Source of the DNA: JBBRNH01 sp038230415 | Lineage (GTDB): Bacteria > Bacteroidota > Bacteroidia > Cytophagales > Spirosomataceae | NCBI GenBank assembly: GCA_038230415.1 | Contig: JBBRNH010000010.1 | Location: 1-64,000, forward strand | Direction: 5' to 3' | DNA length: 64,000 nucleotides | In this document: positions 1-8,558 of the stretch, piece after piece | Layout of the letters: the number at the start of each line of letters is the position of its first letter | Numbering within the stretch: the first letter of the stretch is position 1 | The notes under the pieces: generated by a model | What the model was told of the DNA's origin: nothing | The model's input: only the letters and a program-made list of their open reading frames with translations | Databases searched by the model: none | Made by a program: the position numbers and the translations under genes

Positions 1-624
1 CACGGCCAGTTTTATCACGCCCTGAACGCCAACCGCGATGCCACCGCCTTAGCCACATCAACCTACACGGGGCTGCAACACGATAGCCGGGCCGATATTT
101 TGCACCGGATGAACCAAACCGACCAGAAAAGCTGGCTCCTGAAACAAATCCGTATCCCGAATTTTGACCTGACTGAGTTCGGTCTGACCGAGCAGAAAAC
201 CCAGATACCGGCCATTACCGAGCGGCTGACGCTTGCCGTCAGGCGGTGGGCCACGCCGAGCGGAACCCGGTTGTTTTTGCCGGTAAATGTGCTGTCGGCC
301 ACGCCCGCATTGCCCACGCCCGCGCAGCCCCGCGTTGCGCCGTTGGTGCTTGGCCCGGCCTGGGATTTTGTGGATACCGACACCGTTACGTTTCAACTGC
401 CAGCGGGCTACGCGCCGGAGTTTGCGCCGGAACCCCAAACCATCGAGTCGAAATTTGGGCGATACGCGGCCCAAACCCGTGTTGACGGGCAGAAACTCAC
501 CTACGTCAGGCAGTGGCAGATGCACCGGGGCCGGTATGCTGCCGCCGACTATATGGCCTGGATAGACTTCCGCAGGAAAATTGCGAAGGCCGACAAAACG
601 CAGATGGTATTGGTAAAACCCTGA
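1..624 (+). CDS. DUF3857/transglutaminase-type protein, C-terminal part
   Basis: This is an open frame that enters from the left edge and ends at 624, so only the last 207 codons are present. The C-terminal stretch, with a QWQMHRGRYAAADYMAWIDF-like segment followed by KADKTQMVLVKP, resembles the end of the Bacteroidota proteins that carry DUF3857, a transglutaminase-like core and a DUF3858-type tail. These are predicted exported or periplasmic proteins of unknown substrate. The transglutaminase core, if it exists, lies outside the window. The stop is followed by a short gap and then the convergent eutC. The family assignment is by recognition of the tail only. Confidence 0.6.
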   Translation, partial: HGQFYHALNANRDATALATSTYTGLQHDSRADILHRMNQTDQKSWLLKQIRIPNFDLTEFGLTEQKTQIPAITERLTLAVRRWATPSGTRLFLPVNVLSATPALPTPAQPRVAPLVLGPAWDFVDTDTVTFQLPAGYAPEFAPEPQTIESKFGRYAAQTRVDGQKLTYVRQWQMHRGRYAAADYMAWIDFRRKIAKADKTQMVLVKP

Positions 625-658
625 ATCCGGGGACATGAGTCAATAGGCTAAACTGAAA

Positions 659-1414
659 CTAAGGCAAAAATCCGCTCATCTCATCTTTCACCAACACGCC
701 CGATAACCGCCTGATTTTGAACTCGGTAAGCAAATACATAATCTTCTGAACGGCTAATTCTGGCGGCAGACCGCCGGGCCTGATGTTCGAGACACAGTTG
801 CGGCTTTCGTCGGTCAGGCCGGGGCGGGGCGCGTAAGTCAGGTAGGCTCCGAGACTGTCTGGCGAGGATAAACCGGGCCGTTCACCAATCAACGTCACCA
901 CCATTTCGGCCCGGAGTTGGGCGGCAACGGCATCGCCGAGGGCCACGCGGCTTTGTTGGGCCAGCACCACCGGAGCCAGTAGCCAGCCCAGGTGCCGGGT
1001 TTCTTGCACCAATCCCTGCACAACGGCCATCCCGTGCCGGTTTACCGCCGTTGCCGAAAGCCCGTCGGCCAGCACGATGCACAGCGTTGGGGCCGGGCCG
1101 GACGTTAATTCCCTCAAAACGGCAAGAGAGTCGGGGCTGAGTTGTCGGCCCAAATCGGGTCGGCGGAGGTAGGTTGGCCGGTCGGCGGCCAGGCTTTGCA
1201 CGGCAACGGGTTCGGCAGTGGTCAGGGCGCGGATTTCGGTCAGGAGCCGGGCGTGGTCGAGGGTGGCATAGACGGCATCGCGGGCGCGGGCATGGTCGAG
1301 TTGAAAGGCCAGCAGTGCCGCCGTAGGCAGGCTGTGACCACTGCGCCCCTGTGCGATACGGGCGGTGGTGTGGGTTTTCAGGAAATCCCAGGGGTCAGAC
1401 TGAGAATTGGTCAT
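659..1414 (-). CDS. eutC: Ethanolamine ammonia-lyase small subunit EutC
   Basis: The 251-residue product is a full-length EutC, the small subunit of adenosylcobalamin-dependent ethanolamine ammonia-lyase, which splits ethanolamine into acetaldehyde and ammonia. Family landmarks seen are the N-terminal TTARIAQGRSGHSLPT block, the central IVLADGLSATAVNRHG, the VTLIGERPGLSSPDSLGAYL segment and the C-terminal NCVSNIRPGG. The large subunit EutB normally lies directly upstream, but here the upstream neighbour is a divergent toxin-antitoxin pair and no eutB is found anywhere in 64 kb. The enzyme is not active without EutB, so eutB must be elsewhere in the genome or the gene is a remnant. Confidence 0.9.
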   Translation of the reverse strand: MTNSQSDPWDFLKTHTTARIAQGRSGHSLPTAALLAFQLDHARARDAVYATLDHARLLTEIRALTTAEPVAVQSLAADRPTYLRRPDLGRQLSPDSLAVLRELTSGPAPTLCIVLADGLSATAVNRHGMAVVQGLVQETRHLGWLLAPVVLAQQSRVALGDAVAAQLRAEMVVTLIGERPGLSSPDSLGAYLTYAPRPGLTDESRNCVSNIRPGGLPPELAVQKIMYLLTEFKIRRLSGVLVKDEMSGFLP

Positions 1415-1443
1415 TGGCTACACAGGGCTTTTATGGAACAAAT

Positions 1444-1459
1444 ACGCTCAAAAGAGCGT
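1444..1459. promoter_or_regulatory. Inverted repeat, candidate operator of the Xre/RES pair
   Basis: ACGCTC-AAAA-GAGCGT is a perfect 6-bp inverted repeat with a 4-bp spacer. Its last base lies 25 bp before the ATG of the Xre-type antitoxin, between the divergent eutC and the antitoxin gene. Xre/RES antitoxins are known to repress their own operon by binding short inverted repeats, so this is a plausible autoregulatory site. The repeat is seen; the function is inferred. Confidence 0.45.
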
Positions 1460-1484
1460 TGCAATCAAGTCAAATGATTCTATT

Positions 1485-1898
1485 ATGAACTCTTTACTTC
1501 AATTCCCTGCCGAATCTCCCCGCTTACTTACGCCCCTGCAACTCATTGAGCAGTCGAGGGTGGGTTTACCGGGTTCAGAAACAAACCGGGTGGCGAGTCT
1601 GTTGGCAATCACCGATAAAGAAATGGCCCGGCTCCTGAATCAGTCCTCGGCCACGTTTCACCGGCAGGCGAAGATAGGGCGTTTAGATGCGTCTACGTCT
1701 GAACGGTTGCTGATTCTGGCCCGCTTAGGCAACTATGGTGCAACCGTATTTCAGGATACGGGCAAGTTTACGCGCTGGCTCCGCCGACCACTCCGGCTTC
1801 TGAATGACCGACCGCCGTTAGACCTTTTAGACAGCCCAACCGGGGTTCAGTTAACAGAAGACATACTGGGCCGGATCGAAGCCGGGGTGTTTAGCTGA
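1485..1898 (+). CDS. Xre/MbcA/ParS-type antitoxin of a RES toxin-antitoxin pair
   Basis: The 137-residue protein has an N-terminal helical DNA-binding-like region (LAITDKEMARLLNQSSATFHR) and a C-terminal toxin-binding DUF2384-type region ending in GVQLTEDILGRIEAGVFS, the architecture of antitoxins that neutralise RES-domain toxins. The ATG at 1485 is preferred. An in-frame start at 1407 would run back over the eutC start and the candidate operator. Its stop codon overlaps the toxin start by one base (TGATG), so the two are translationally coupled. Expected roles are toxin neutralisation and operon autorepression. Confidence 0.85.
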   Translation: MNSLLQFPAESPRLLTPLQLIEQSRVGLPGSETNRVASLLAITDKEMARLLNQSSATFHRQAKIGRLDASTSERLLILARLGNYGATVFQDTGKFTRWLRRPLRLLNDRPPLDLLDSPTGVQLTEDILGRIEAGVFS

Positions 1899-2410
1899 TG
1901 CAGACCCTATACCGGATTCAGACCGATGCCCACCACGATACGATTTTGGCCGGTATCGGGGCGCAGCAGCGCGGGGGCCGCTGGAATGCCAAAGGCAGGC
2001 CGATGGTGTATGCCGCTACCACACCCGAACTTTGCTTTCTGGAATATATGGTGCATCTTGACGGTACGCCCTTAGCCGATTTACCCCCCCTGATTCTTTG
2101 CACGATTAGCGTACCGGATGGGTCCATTTTGTTTCTGGAAGTCAGTCAGTTGCCTACTGGCTGGAACGCTCTGGACGCAGGAGCCAGTAATTTGCCCGCT
2201 TTTGCCGACGCGCTGTTTCGCCGACACAACACCTTGTGTTTGGGTGTTCCGTCGGCGGTGATACCCGCATCGCCTTCGCGGAATGTGCTGCTTGACCCCC
2301 TGCATCCGTTGCGGGCGCAGTGTTTAGTAACACACATCGAACCGTATCCGATTGACCCCCGTTTGCCAACCGCCACGCCATACCTGGCCCAACCAAACCC
2401 ATCGCCATGA
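1898..2410 (+). CDS. RES-domain toxin
   Basis: The 170-residue protein carries the RES family landmarks: an N-terminal YRI with arginine, QQRGGRWNAKGRPMVYAA (GGRWN motif), and a conserved glutamate in PELCFLEYMVHLD. The C-terminal SRNVLLDPLHP is the usual serine/asparagine-containing end of the fold. RES toxins act on cytoplasmic NAD+, degrading it, or ADP-ribosylate targets. Which of these applies here cannot be told from sequence. The gene overlaps the antitoxin stop by one base and its own stop overlaps the next gene's ATG by four (ATGA), making a three-gene coupled chain. Confidence 0.88.
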   Translation: MQTLYRIQTDAHHDTILAGIGAQQRGGRWNAKGRPMVYAATTPELCFLEYMVHLDGTPLADLPPLILCTISVPDGSILFLEVSQLPTGWNALDAGASNLPAFADALFRRHNTLCLGVPSAVIPASPSRNVLLDPLHPLRAQCLVTHIEPYPIDPRLPTATPYLAQPNPSP

Positions 2411-3444
2411 CCAAAAAAATCGCACTCGGTCTTTTTGCCGTCCTTGTCCTGTTTCTCATCTGGCAGCACGAACTGGTAGGCTACGGGTTAATGCAGGCGC
2501 GGGGGCAACTCCGCATCCTGACCAACACGCGGCCCGTTGCTGAGATACTCACCGACCCCACCGTGCCGGATTCCGTGAAGCAGAAAGTTACGCTCATTCA
2601 GGAGATCAAACAGTTTGGCGTTGATTCGCTGGGCCTGAACCCGTCCGAGAGCTACACGAGCTTTTATGACCAGCGGGGCAAGCCCATTTTGTGGGTTATC
2701 ACGGCGGCTCAGCCTTACTCGCTCGTGGCGCAGGAATGGAACTTCCCCGTTATAGGAACGTTTTCTTACAAAGGGTTTTTTGAGAAAAACCGGGCCGATT
2801 CAGCCGTTAGTGACCTGAAAAAGAACGGTTTCGATACGCGGGTGGGGGAGGTGTCGGCCTGGTCAACGTTAGGATTTTTCCGCGACCCGATTCTTTCGTC
2901 CATGACTGAGCGGTCGGCGGGGAGTTTGGCCGAACTCATCCTGCACGAACTGATGCACGGGACGTTGTTCATCAAAAACAGTTTGGAATACAATGAAAAC
3001 CTCGCTGATTTTGTCGGTGAATACGGTGCAACCCGGTTTCTGGCCCAAAAATATGGCCTTAAATCGGTTGAATACCGGGACTATTTAGCCACGAAATTGT
3101 TTTACGAACGGTACGACGACCACGTGCTGCGCGGCACTAAAGCCCTCGATAGTTTGTATCGAACGGTTAAACCGGCCACGCCGATTGCGGTCAAAGACAG
3201 GCTGAAATGGCAGTTGATCGGGCAGATTGTAGCGTCGGCTGACACCCTGACTGACGACCGACCGGCGACATTGCCAAAAAAACGGCGGTGGAACAAACTA
3301 AACCTGCCCAACAATGCGTATTTTGTTGGGTATCTGACATACCGGAAGCAACAAAATCAGTTTCGCACGGAATTTGATCAGCGTTTTCGGGGAAATTTTC
3401 GAGCATACCTGTTATACCTGAAACAAACGTATCCGTCCTTATAA
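2407..3444 (+). CDS. Predicted zinc aminopeptidase (PF10023 type), membrane anchored
   Basis: The 345-residue protein starts with a hydrophobic anchor (about residues 5-20) and carries HELMHGT, in which the two histidines and the glutamate form a zinc-peptidase site, followed by NENLADFVGEYGA, where glutamate is the likely third ligand. This matches the bacterial 'putative aminopeptidase' family. Substrates are unknown. The start overlaps the stop of the RES toxin by four bases, which suggests cotranslation, though a functional link is not established. A DUF3108 gene follows 4 bp downstream and probably belongs to the same transcript. Confidence 0.78.
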   Translation: MTKKIALGLFAVLVLFLIWQHELVGYGLMQARGQLRILTNTRPVAEILTDPTVPDSVKQKVTLIQEIKQFGVDSLGLNPSESYTSFYDQRGKPILWVITAAQPYSLVAQEWNFPVIGTFSYKGFFEKNRADSAVSDLKKNGFDTRVGEVSAWSTLGFFRDPILSSMTERSAGSLAELILHELMHGTLFIKNSLEYNENLADFVGEYGATRFLAQKYGLKSVEYRDYLATKLFYERYDDHVLRGTKALDSLYRTVKPATPIAVKDRLKWQLIGQIVASADTLTDDRPATLPKKRRWNKLNLPNNAYFVGYLTYRKQQNQFRTEFDQRFRGNFRAYLLYLKQTYPSL

Positions 3445-3448
3445 CTAC

Positions 3449-4240
3449 ATGAAAAAAATCATCTTCGGCCTTGGCATTGCCGTTTTGGCAGTTTTTGGTT
3501 TCACGGCAGCCAACACCTACCGGCGGGTGGTGAACACCAGTTTCGGGCCGGGCGAACACCTCGAATACCGGGTGCATTATGGGTTTATCAATGCCGCCGA
3601 AGCCATTGTTGATGTAGCCCCGACGGTCTATAAAATCAACGACCGGCCTTGTTTCCGCGTCAACGTTGATGGCCGCACCACGGGTGCGTTTGATTTGGTT
3701 TCGCACATTCGGGATACCTGGCGGTCATACATCGATACGGCGGCTATTTTGCCTCAGCAGTTTTATTACAGCGCCCGCGAAGGCGACTACCGCAAGGAAG
3801 AAAACGTGACCTTTGACCACGCGGCCAACACCGCCAAAGCGGTTGAAAAAACGGAGCGTGACCTGTTTAAAGTGCCTGATAACGTGCATGATGTGATCAG
3901 TGGCTATTATTTTTTACGCACCATTGATTTCAACAAGTTAGCCGTTGGGCAGACGGTTGAGGTACCCGCTTTTTTCGATGATATGGTTTATAACATGAAG
4001 GTCAGGTATCAGGGCAAAGACGTAATCAAAACCCGGTTTGGCAAGATCAACGTCATTAAACTAAACCCGGTGATGCCCACCAACGACTTTTTCAAAAGCG
4101 AAAATTCGATCCGTATCTGGGTTTCTGATGATGCCAACAAGGTGCCGATGAAAGCCGAAGTTGACCTGGCCGTTGGCTCCTTAGAAATGGACTTGCGCCG
4201 ATATGACGGACTTCGGAACGGGTTCAGTTTTTTCCGGTAA
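3449..4240 (+). CDS. DUF3108 domain-containing exported protein
   Basis: The 263-residue protein has an N-terminal signal or anchor segment (KKIIFGLGIAVLAVFGFTAA) and then the DUF3108 beta-rich fold, recognised by GEHLEYRVHYGFINAAEA, DLVSHIRDTWRSYID and the C-terminal IWVSDDANKVPMKAEVDLAVG. DUF3108 proteins are predicted periplasmic proteins of lipocalin-like shape with unknown ligands. The gene follows the aminopeptidase by 4 bp and is ended by a strong hairpin at 4276-4322. Confidence 0.82.
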   Translation: MKKIIFGLGIAVLAVFGFTAANTYRRVVNTSFGPGEHLEYRVHYGFINAAEAIVDVAPTVYKINDRPCFRVNVDGRTTGAFDLVSHIRDTWRSYIDTAAILPQQFYYSAREGDYRKEENVTFDHAANTAKAVEKTERDLFKVPDNVHDVISGYYFLRTIDFNKLAVGQTVEVPAFFDDMVYNMKVRYQGKDVIKTRFGKINVIKLNPVMPTNDFFKSENSIRIWVSDDANKVPMKAEVDLAVGSLEMDLRRYDGLRNGFSFFR

Positions 4241-4275
4241 GGGCCGTAGCCCGGTGGTCGTTGCGGCCCATTATG

Positions 4276-4322
4276 AAACAAAGCGGTCCCTTTTCGGGTA
4301 AGAAAAGGGACCACTTTGTTTT
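4276..4322 (+). terminator. Rho-independent terminator after the DUF3108 gene
   Basis: AAACAAAGCGGTCCCTTTTC and GAAAAGGGACCACTTTGTTT form a 20-bp stem with a single mismatch and a 6-nt loop, followed by TTTT. It lies between the DUF3108 stop and the ATG of the next gene. Confidence 0.8.
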
Positions 4323-4347
4323 GCGCTTACCACTAATCTCAACCGTT

Positions 4348-4920
4348 ATGATACCAGAAAATTCAACCCGCCACCTGTGGCTGCTCATCAGCCGGGGCAG
4401 TATTTATGTACTCATCGGCGTTATGTTATTTGTTTTTGCCAGCACCTTCACTAAGCAATCGGGTCAGATTGTTGGCGCGTTAGCCCTCACCGCCGGGGCG
4501 TGTGGGCTGGCTTACTCATTTCTGAACCAACAGGCCGACCGCAACCGGCTTTGGGGCGTGTTGCATGGCCTGAGCGATGTGGTATTTGGCGTGGCTATTT
4601 TCATCTATGCCGATGGCACCATTAGAGCCTTTGTGGATATTCTTGGTTTTTGGGCGTTGATGTATGCGTTTCTGCAATCGGTGCAGGCCATGTATGCCTT
4701 CATCAGTGGCCGGGGGGCCATGAAAGCCGATTTCACAAACCGCAAGGTGATTCATTTTCTCAATGTGGCCGTAGCCGGTTTGATGGCATTCAATCTGATT
4801 TTTCGCCCGGTTGGGCGTTTGGAATCGCTGGGGTTCGTCGGTATTTTTCCAATTGTGCTCGGTATCCTGATTATCGTACTGGCGTTGCAGATGCGGCCTC
4901 AAGAAACTCAGCTTACCTGA
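4348..4920 (+). CDS. HdeD/DUF308-like membrane protein
   Basis: The 190-residue product is almost wholly hydrophobic with about six membrane segments arranged as repeated pairs, for example RGSIYVLIGVMLFVFAS, VVFGVAIFIYADG and GIFPIVLGILIIVLALQM, as in the HdeD/DUF308 family. Function is unknown beyond stress-associated inner-membrane proteins in enterobacteria. ATG 4348 is chosen because an in-frame upstream start would place translation through the terminator hairpin. Its 3' end overlaps the convergent acetyltransferase gene by 13 bp. Confidence 0.75.
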   Translation: MIPENSTRHLWLLISRGSIYVLIGVMLFVFASTFTKQSGQIVGALALTAGACGLAYSFLNQQADRNRLWGVLHGLSDVVFGVAIFIYADGTIRAFVDILGFWALMYAFLQSVQAMYAFISGRGAMKADFTNRKVIHFLNVAVAGLMAFNLIFRPVGRLESLGFVGIFPIVLGILIIVLALQMRPQETQLT

Positions 4921-5897
4921 CGGAGGTGATTCGTTGCCCATAGTAAAGCCCGCTCCGGGTAACTCAGGTTGTTCCATCGAACAGACCAAAACGGCTCTTC
5001 AACGGCCCCGAAACTGCGGTAAAACCCAACCACAGCAGCTTTGTCCGGGCTTTCGAAATCAAACCACAGGCCGGGTGTTTCGGCTTTTTCCCGAATGATC
5101 CCATCTAATAGTATGGTGCGAGCATTGCCATGTCGTCCGGTGGCCGAGGCTGCGTTGAAGAGATACACAATTCGTTGACGGTCAAGCACAAATAACGCCC
5201 CGGCTTCGATTCCGCCGTTGTGGTAAGCATACTGCAACCGGGCCATGCCGTGCTGTTGCAAGGCTAACACTACGTTTCTGAACACGGGGTATGCCCAGTC
5301 TGCCACGCCACCAGGAATCTGCCCGGCGTGGTTTTCCCGAAAAAGTTTAATCAATGGTTCAGGGTCGGTGCTGCTGCAAATCTGCCAGCCAAAACGGTGG
5401 GCGCGGGCCAGGTTCTGCCGACGGTCTGCCGAATACTTACGCAGAAGAATAGGGTAAGTGAGACTCAAATCAAGCAGATGGGTATGGTGTATCGCCGTCG
5501 CTAACGCTAATTCTTGGGGCGTTTGGTGGGCTGTGCACAAAACAGAACCGTAGCGAAACCGGCGTAGCAAGGCCCCGAAAAACGGAGCCGTATCCGTATA
5601 GGCTGGCCCGAAAACAGCCAGAAACTGGCAAAACAACGGCTGATGCACTACCCAGCCAACGGCCACACCCAGCACAAATTTTTGGCGCAACGGCACGGGC
5701 ATCACCGCCTGATAGTCACCCGATTGACTAAGTAAAACCAAACCAGTCCATGTCCAGTCGGGCAAGACCGTTACGGCATCCAGGTACCACGAAAAGCCGT
5801 AGAAAATCGAGTTGGGCGCAGTGGTTACGCAGGCATCCCAGGCAGCGTCGTTGATTTGGTGCCGGGGCAAATAAATAACCTGTTCGTTGTCAGGCAT
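4908..5897 (-). CDS. GNAT-fold acetyltransferase (FemAB/BioF2-like)
   Basis: The 329-residue protein has the two-lobe look of the PF13480/FemAB group. A first lobe begins with NSIFYGFSWYLDAV, followed by a second lobe with RRQNLARAHRFGWQI, GGIEAGALFVLDRQRIVYLF and WFDFESPDKAAVVGFYRSFGA, which is the typical GNAT C-terminal signature of this group. Members transfer acyl or aminoacyl groups, often in cell-envelope or exopolysaccharide assembly. The acceptor is not predictable here. The start overlaps the end of the MFS transporter gene by 8 bp, so the two are probably cotranscribed. Confidence 0.7.
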   Translation of the reverse strand: MPDNEQVIYLPRHQINDAAWDACVTTAPNSIFYGFSWYLDAVTVLPDWTWTGLVLLSQSGDYQAVMPVPLRQKFVLGVAVGWVVHQPLFCQFLAVFGPAYTDTAPFFGALLRRFRYGSVLCTAHQTPQELALATAIHHTHLLDLSLTYPILLRKYSADRRQNLARAHRFGWQICSSTDPEPLIKLFRENHAGQIPGGVADWAYPVFRNVVLALQQHGMARLQYAYHNGGIEAGALFVLDRQRIVYLFNAASATGRHGNARTILLDGIIREKAETPGLWFDFESPDKAAVVGFYRSFGAVEEPFWSVRWNNLSYPERALLWATNHLRQVS

Positions 5898-7251
5898 TGA
5901 CGATAACTGCCTGACTTAGGCGGGCGTTTTCGACACTGGCTTCGAATGGCTGCAACCCGGCGGCTAAACTCCGCCACGAAATCAGACACGCCACCACCAT
6001 CATCAGTGTCATGGCCTGCAAAATGGTTTCGGGGCGGCCAAACACGCGGTCGTTGAGCAGGCCCGGCAGCAACGGCCCCAGGCCTAAGCCAATGAAATTG
6101 ACGATAAACAGAAATGCCGCCGAAAACGTACCCCGCATCGTTCCCGGCACAATCTCCTGCAACCCCGCCACTGCCGCGCCAAACGGCATCGAACTCGTGA
6201 GGCAGAATAAAACGGTCAGACCCATTTGCCACGCAAACGGCGGCACCGGCCAGACCATTGACCCAATGAACATCAGCCCGGCTAGCACCGCCGATGCCAG
6301 CATCACTAATGTACAGACACGCAGTTTGCCGTTGACCACGCCCTGTTTGGTGAGCATATCGGCCAGTCGCCCGCCCGTAATCACGCCCGTTGTGGCGCAG
6401 AATGTCACAATCAGGCCAAAGAGTAGCCCGGCGTTGGCGGGCTTAAACCCGTAGAGCCGGGCCAGCACCGAGGGTGTCCAGGCCGTTGCGCCATAACTCG
6501 CCATTGACATGAAGGCCATGCCGAAACTCAGGCTCAAAATCGGGGTGCGGTTGGCCCGGAAATACGTCAGCACCTCGCTCATCGGAATCGCAGCCCCAAC
6601 GGGGTTTTTACGAATCGGTTCCTGAATGGTGACCGCAATCAGGGCCACGATGAGCAGGCCCGGCAGACCAACAATAAAGAATACCGTTTGCCAGGGATGC
6701 ACGGCCCCCACTATCGGTAATGTCCACATCCCCTCGGTGCTGATGAGCCGCAGAACCAGCGCAACGAGCAAAATAGACAACCCGGAGCCGAGGTAAATCC
6801 CCATGTTGTAGAAGCCCATGGCGGTGCCGAGTTTATGCTTGGGAAACAGATCGCTGATGAGCGAATAGGCCGACGGCGACAGGGCCGCTTCGCCCACGCC
6901 AACCCCCATCCGGGCAAAAAACAACGGCCAGAACGACCCCGCCAATCCGCACAACGCGGTCATAAAACTCCAGATCGTGATGCCGATAACGATGATGGCT
7001 TTCCGGTTTTTGCGGTCAACCAACCGCCCGATAGGAATGCCGAGAAACGTATAAAAAAGCGCGAAACTAAAGCCAATCAGCAGGCCGACCTGCGTATCGG
7101 AAATGCCGAAATCACGTTTGATGGGTTCTACGAGCAGGGCCAGCACCTGCCGGTCAATAAACGACGAGATATAGGCCAGCATCAGTACGCCCACTACATA
7201 CCACGACCGGCGCAGGGATTGAGTTTTGGGGTCAGCAATTTCAGAAACCAT
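5890..7251 (-). CDS. MFS transporter, spinster-like
   Basis: The 453-residue protein has twelve predicted membrane helices and the MFS loop 2-3 motif (GIPIGRLVDRKNRK). It opens with LAYISSFIDRQVLALLVEPI and has GVGEAALSPSAYSLISDLFP in helix 4, both hallmarks of spinster-type MFS carriers. Bacterial members of this group often move hydrophobic or aromatic organic acids, but the substrate here is not known. The acetyltransferase gene follows with an 8-bp overlap. Confidence 0.85.
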   Translation of the reverse strand: MVSEIADPKTQSLRRSWYVVGVLMLAYISSFIDRQVLALLVEPIKRDFGISDTQVGLLIGFSFALFYTFLGIPIGRLVDRKNRKAIIVIGITIWSFMTALCGLAGSFWPLFFARMGVGVGEAALSPSAYSLISDLFPKHKLGTAMGFYNMGIYLGSGLSILLVALVLRLISTEGMWTLPIVGAVHPWQTVFFIVGLPGLLIVALIAVTIQEPIRKNPVGAAIPMSEVLTYFRANRTPILSLSFGMAFMSMASYGATAWTPSVLARLYGFKPANAGLLFGLIVTFCATTGVITGGRLADMLTKQGVVNGKLRVCTLVMLASAVLAGLMFIGSMVWPVPPFAWQMGLTVLFCLTSSMPFGAAVAGLQEIVPGTMRGTFSAAFLFIVNFIGLGLGPLLPGLLNDRVFGRPETILQAMTLMMVVACLISWRSLAAGLQPFEASVENARLSQAVIVNA

Positions 7252-7400
7252 TGGTTAGTAATTCGGTTAGGGTTTAGAATGGTAAGGTACAGGGTTTTTT
7301 CCAGTGGATAGCACTAAACCCCGATAAAATTGAGCAATACAACGGGCAGATTGGTGGGGGTTCTCTTGCAGATTTACGAATTGCTAAACAACTTTACACC

Positions 7401-7916
7401 ATGAAAACTATACTCTTCGGTCTGATCATTACGGCCATTATCACCGCTTGTCAGTCAGATGTTCCGCCCCGGGGAGCGGCAAGCGCGGAGGTAAACGGGA
7501 AGCTCTGGGTTGCCAGCAATGTTACGTGCCGGGGAAATGCAGCCTGTTACAAAAGCCAGTTAGGGATTGGTTTAGAGCGGCCCCTATCGGGAGGAATAAC
7601 GGAGACCATCTTCTTTCATAAAGTTTCGAAGCGGGCTGGCTTGTATCAGATACCTCCCGCCAATTTCGCTGATTTTTGTACAGATACAGTAGTAAACTCT
7701 ACTTTTGGTACCAGTATAGGAGGAGATGTTGCCAAAAACTCTTACGAATCCATTGATAGCCCCGCTAACTACTTGCAAATCACGGATATCAATCTGAAAA
7801 CGGGAGAAATCAGGGGCCGATTTGCGGTAACATACGTGGTTTATAAGCCGAGTTACCCCGTCTCGCCAGACACCATTCGGGTGAAGAACGGTGAGTTTAA
7901 AACCTGGATTCGTTAA
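7401..7916 (+). CDS. Lipoprotein, DUF6252-like
   Basis: The 171-residue protein has a lipoprotein signal (ILFGLIITAIITAC, lipobox cysteine at about residue 17). The mature part begins with a short linker and then AEVNGKLWVASN, and ends with NYLQITDINLKTGEIRGRF followed by KPSYPVSPDTIRVKNGEF. That pattern (xVNGxxW at the start, 'G.F.G.F' beta strands at the end) is common in small Bacteroidota surface or periplasmic lipoproteins of the DUF6252 kind. Function is unknown. It stands alone between two divergent or unlinked units. Confidence 0.65.
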   Translation: MKTILFGLIITAIITACQSDVPPRGAASAEVNGKLWVASNVTCRGNAACYKSQLGIGLERPLSGGITETIFFHKVSKRAGLYQIPPANFADFCTDTVVNSTFGTSIGGDVAKNSYESIDSPANYLQITDINLKTGEIRGRFAVTYVVYKPSYPVSPDTIRVKNGEFKTWIR

Positions 7917-8024
7917 TGAATAGCTTACTTCGTTGTTTGATGGGTAACGGTCATTCCTGAACGGGGATGGCCGTTGTTGATTATTTTCGGCTAAACCGTG
8001 TTTGCCGAGAAAATAACAGCAGCC

Positions 8025-8399
8025 ATGACTAACCGCCCCGCCACTCCGCGCCCCGATGTGCCAACCGAACCCACCGCCACTAACCCGGCAGAACAGTTCC
8101 AGAACCAGACGCTCCGGCCCGTCCTGAAACAGCTTAATAATTTGATAGTCAGCTACTTTCGACATCATTACCCGAAACGAAAAGTGACCTTCGCCCGGCT
8201 GACCGAGACCGACAAGCTCGCCTACATCGAACGGGCCATGCGCGAGGACACCCGGCTCCGGCTCACGCTGACGGGCATGGTGCTGGGCCAATTCACATCC
8301 GACGAATGGGCCGCGTTTGTGCCGCTCGAAGCCGAACTCAGCCGCCGAATCCAGAATTTGATTATTCAAAGGCTGCAAAGCCAGGTGGAGGCATTGTGA
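8025..8399 (+). CDS. Conserved hypothetical protein
   Basis: This 124-residue soluble protein has a proline/threonine-rich disordered N-terminus (about residues 1-28) and an all-helical remainder (FQNQTLRPVLKQLNNLIV, YIERAMREDTRLRLTLTGMV). It resembles small conserved Bacteroidota proteins sometimes loosely labelled glyoxalase, but no VOC metal ligands are visible, so that label is not used. An in-frame GTG lies at 7998; the ATG at 8025 is preferred. A tandem palindromic repeat begins right at its stop codon. Confidence 0.6.
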   Translation: MTNRPATPRPDVPTEPTATNPAEQFQNQTLRPVLKQLNNLIVSYFRHHYPKRKVTFARLTETDKLAYIERAMREDTRLRLTLTGMVLGQFTSDEWAAFVPLEAELSRRIQNLIIQRLQSQVEAL

Positions 8400-8484
8400 A
8401 TGGTTCCGGTCTGTGAGGACACAAACCGGGGGGTAGGTTGAAGGATTATGAGTGGTTCCGGTCTGTGAGGACACAGGCCGGGGC
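8399..8484. repeat. Tandem pair of GGTCTGTG..CACA(A/G)(A/G)CC palindromic repeats
   Basis: Two copies of a sequence containing TTCCGGTCTGTGAGGACACA lie 52 bp apart, at about 8402-8431 and 8454-8483. Each is an imperfect palindrome (GGTCTGTG / CACAnnCC). A related pair in opposite orientations is found at 37780-37845, so this is a dispersed repeat family. It lies between a hypothetical gene and the LLM oxidoreductase. Confidence 0.75.
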
Positions 8485-8558
8485 ATTGTGAGTGTTGCGC
8501 CCGAACTACCCGGCAAGGCAGGGCGTTTGCCGGATAACACGTTATACCCCGATAAACC

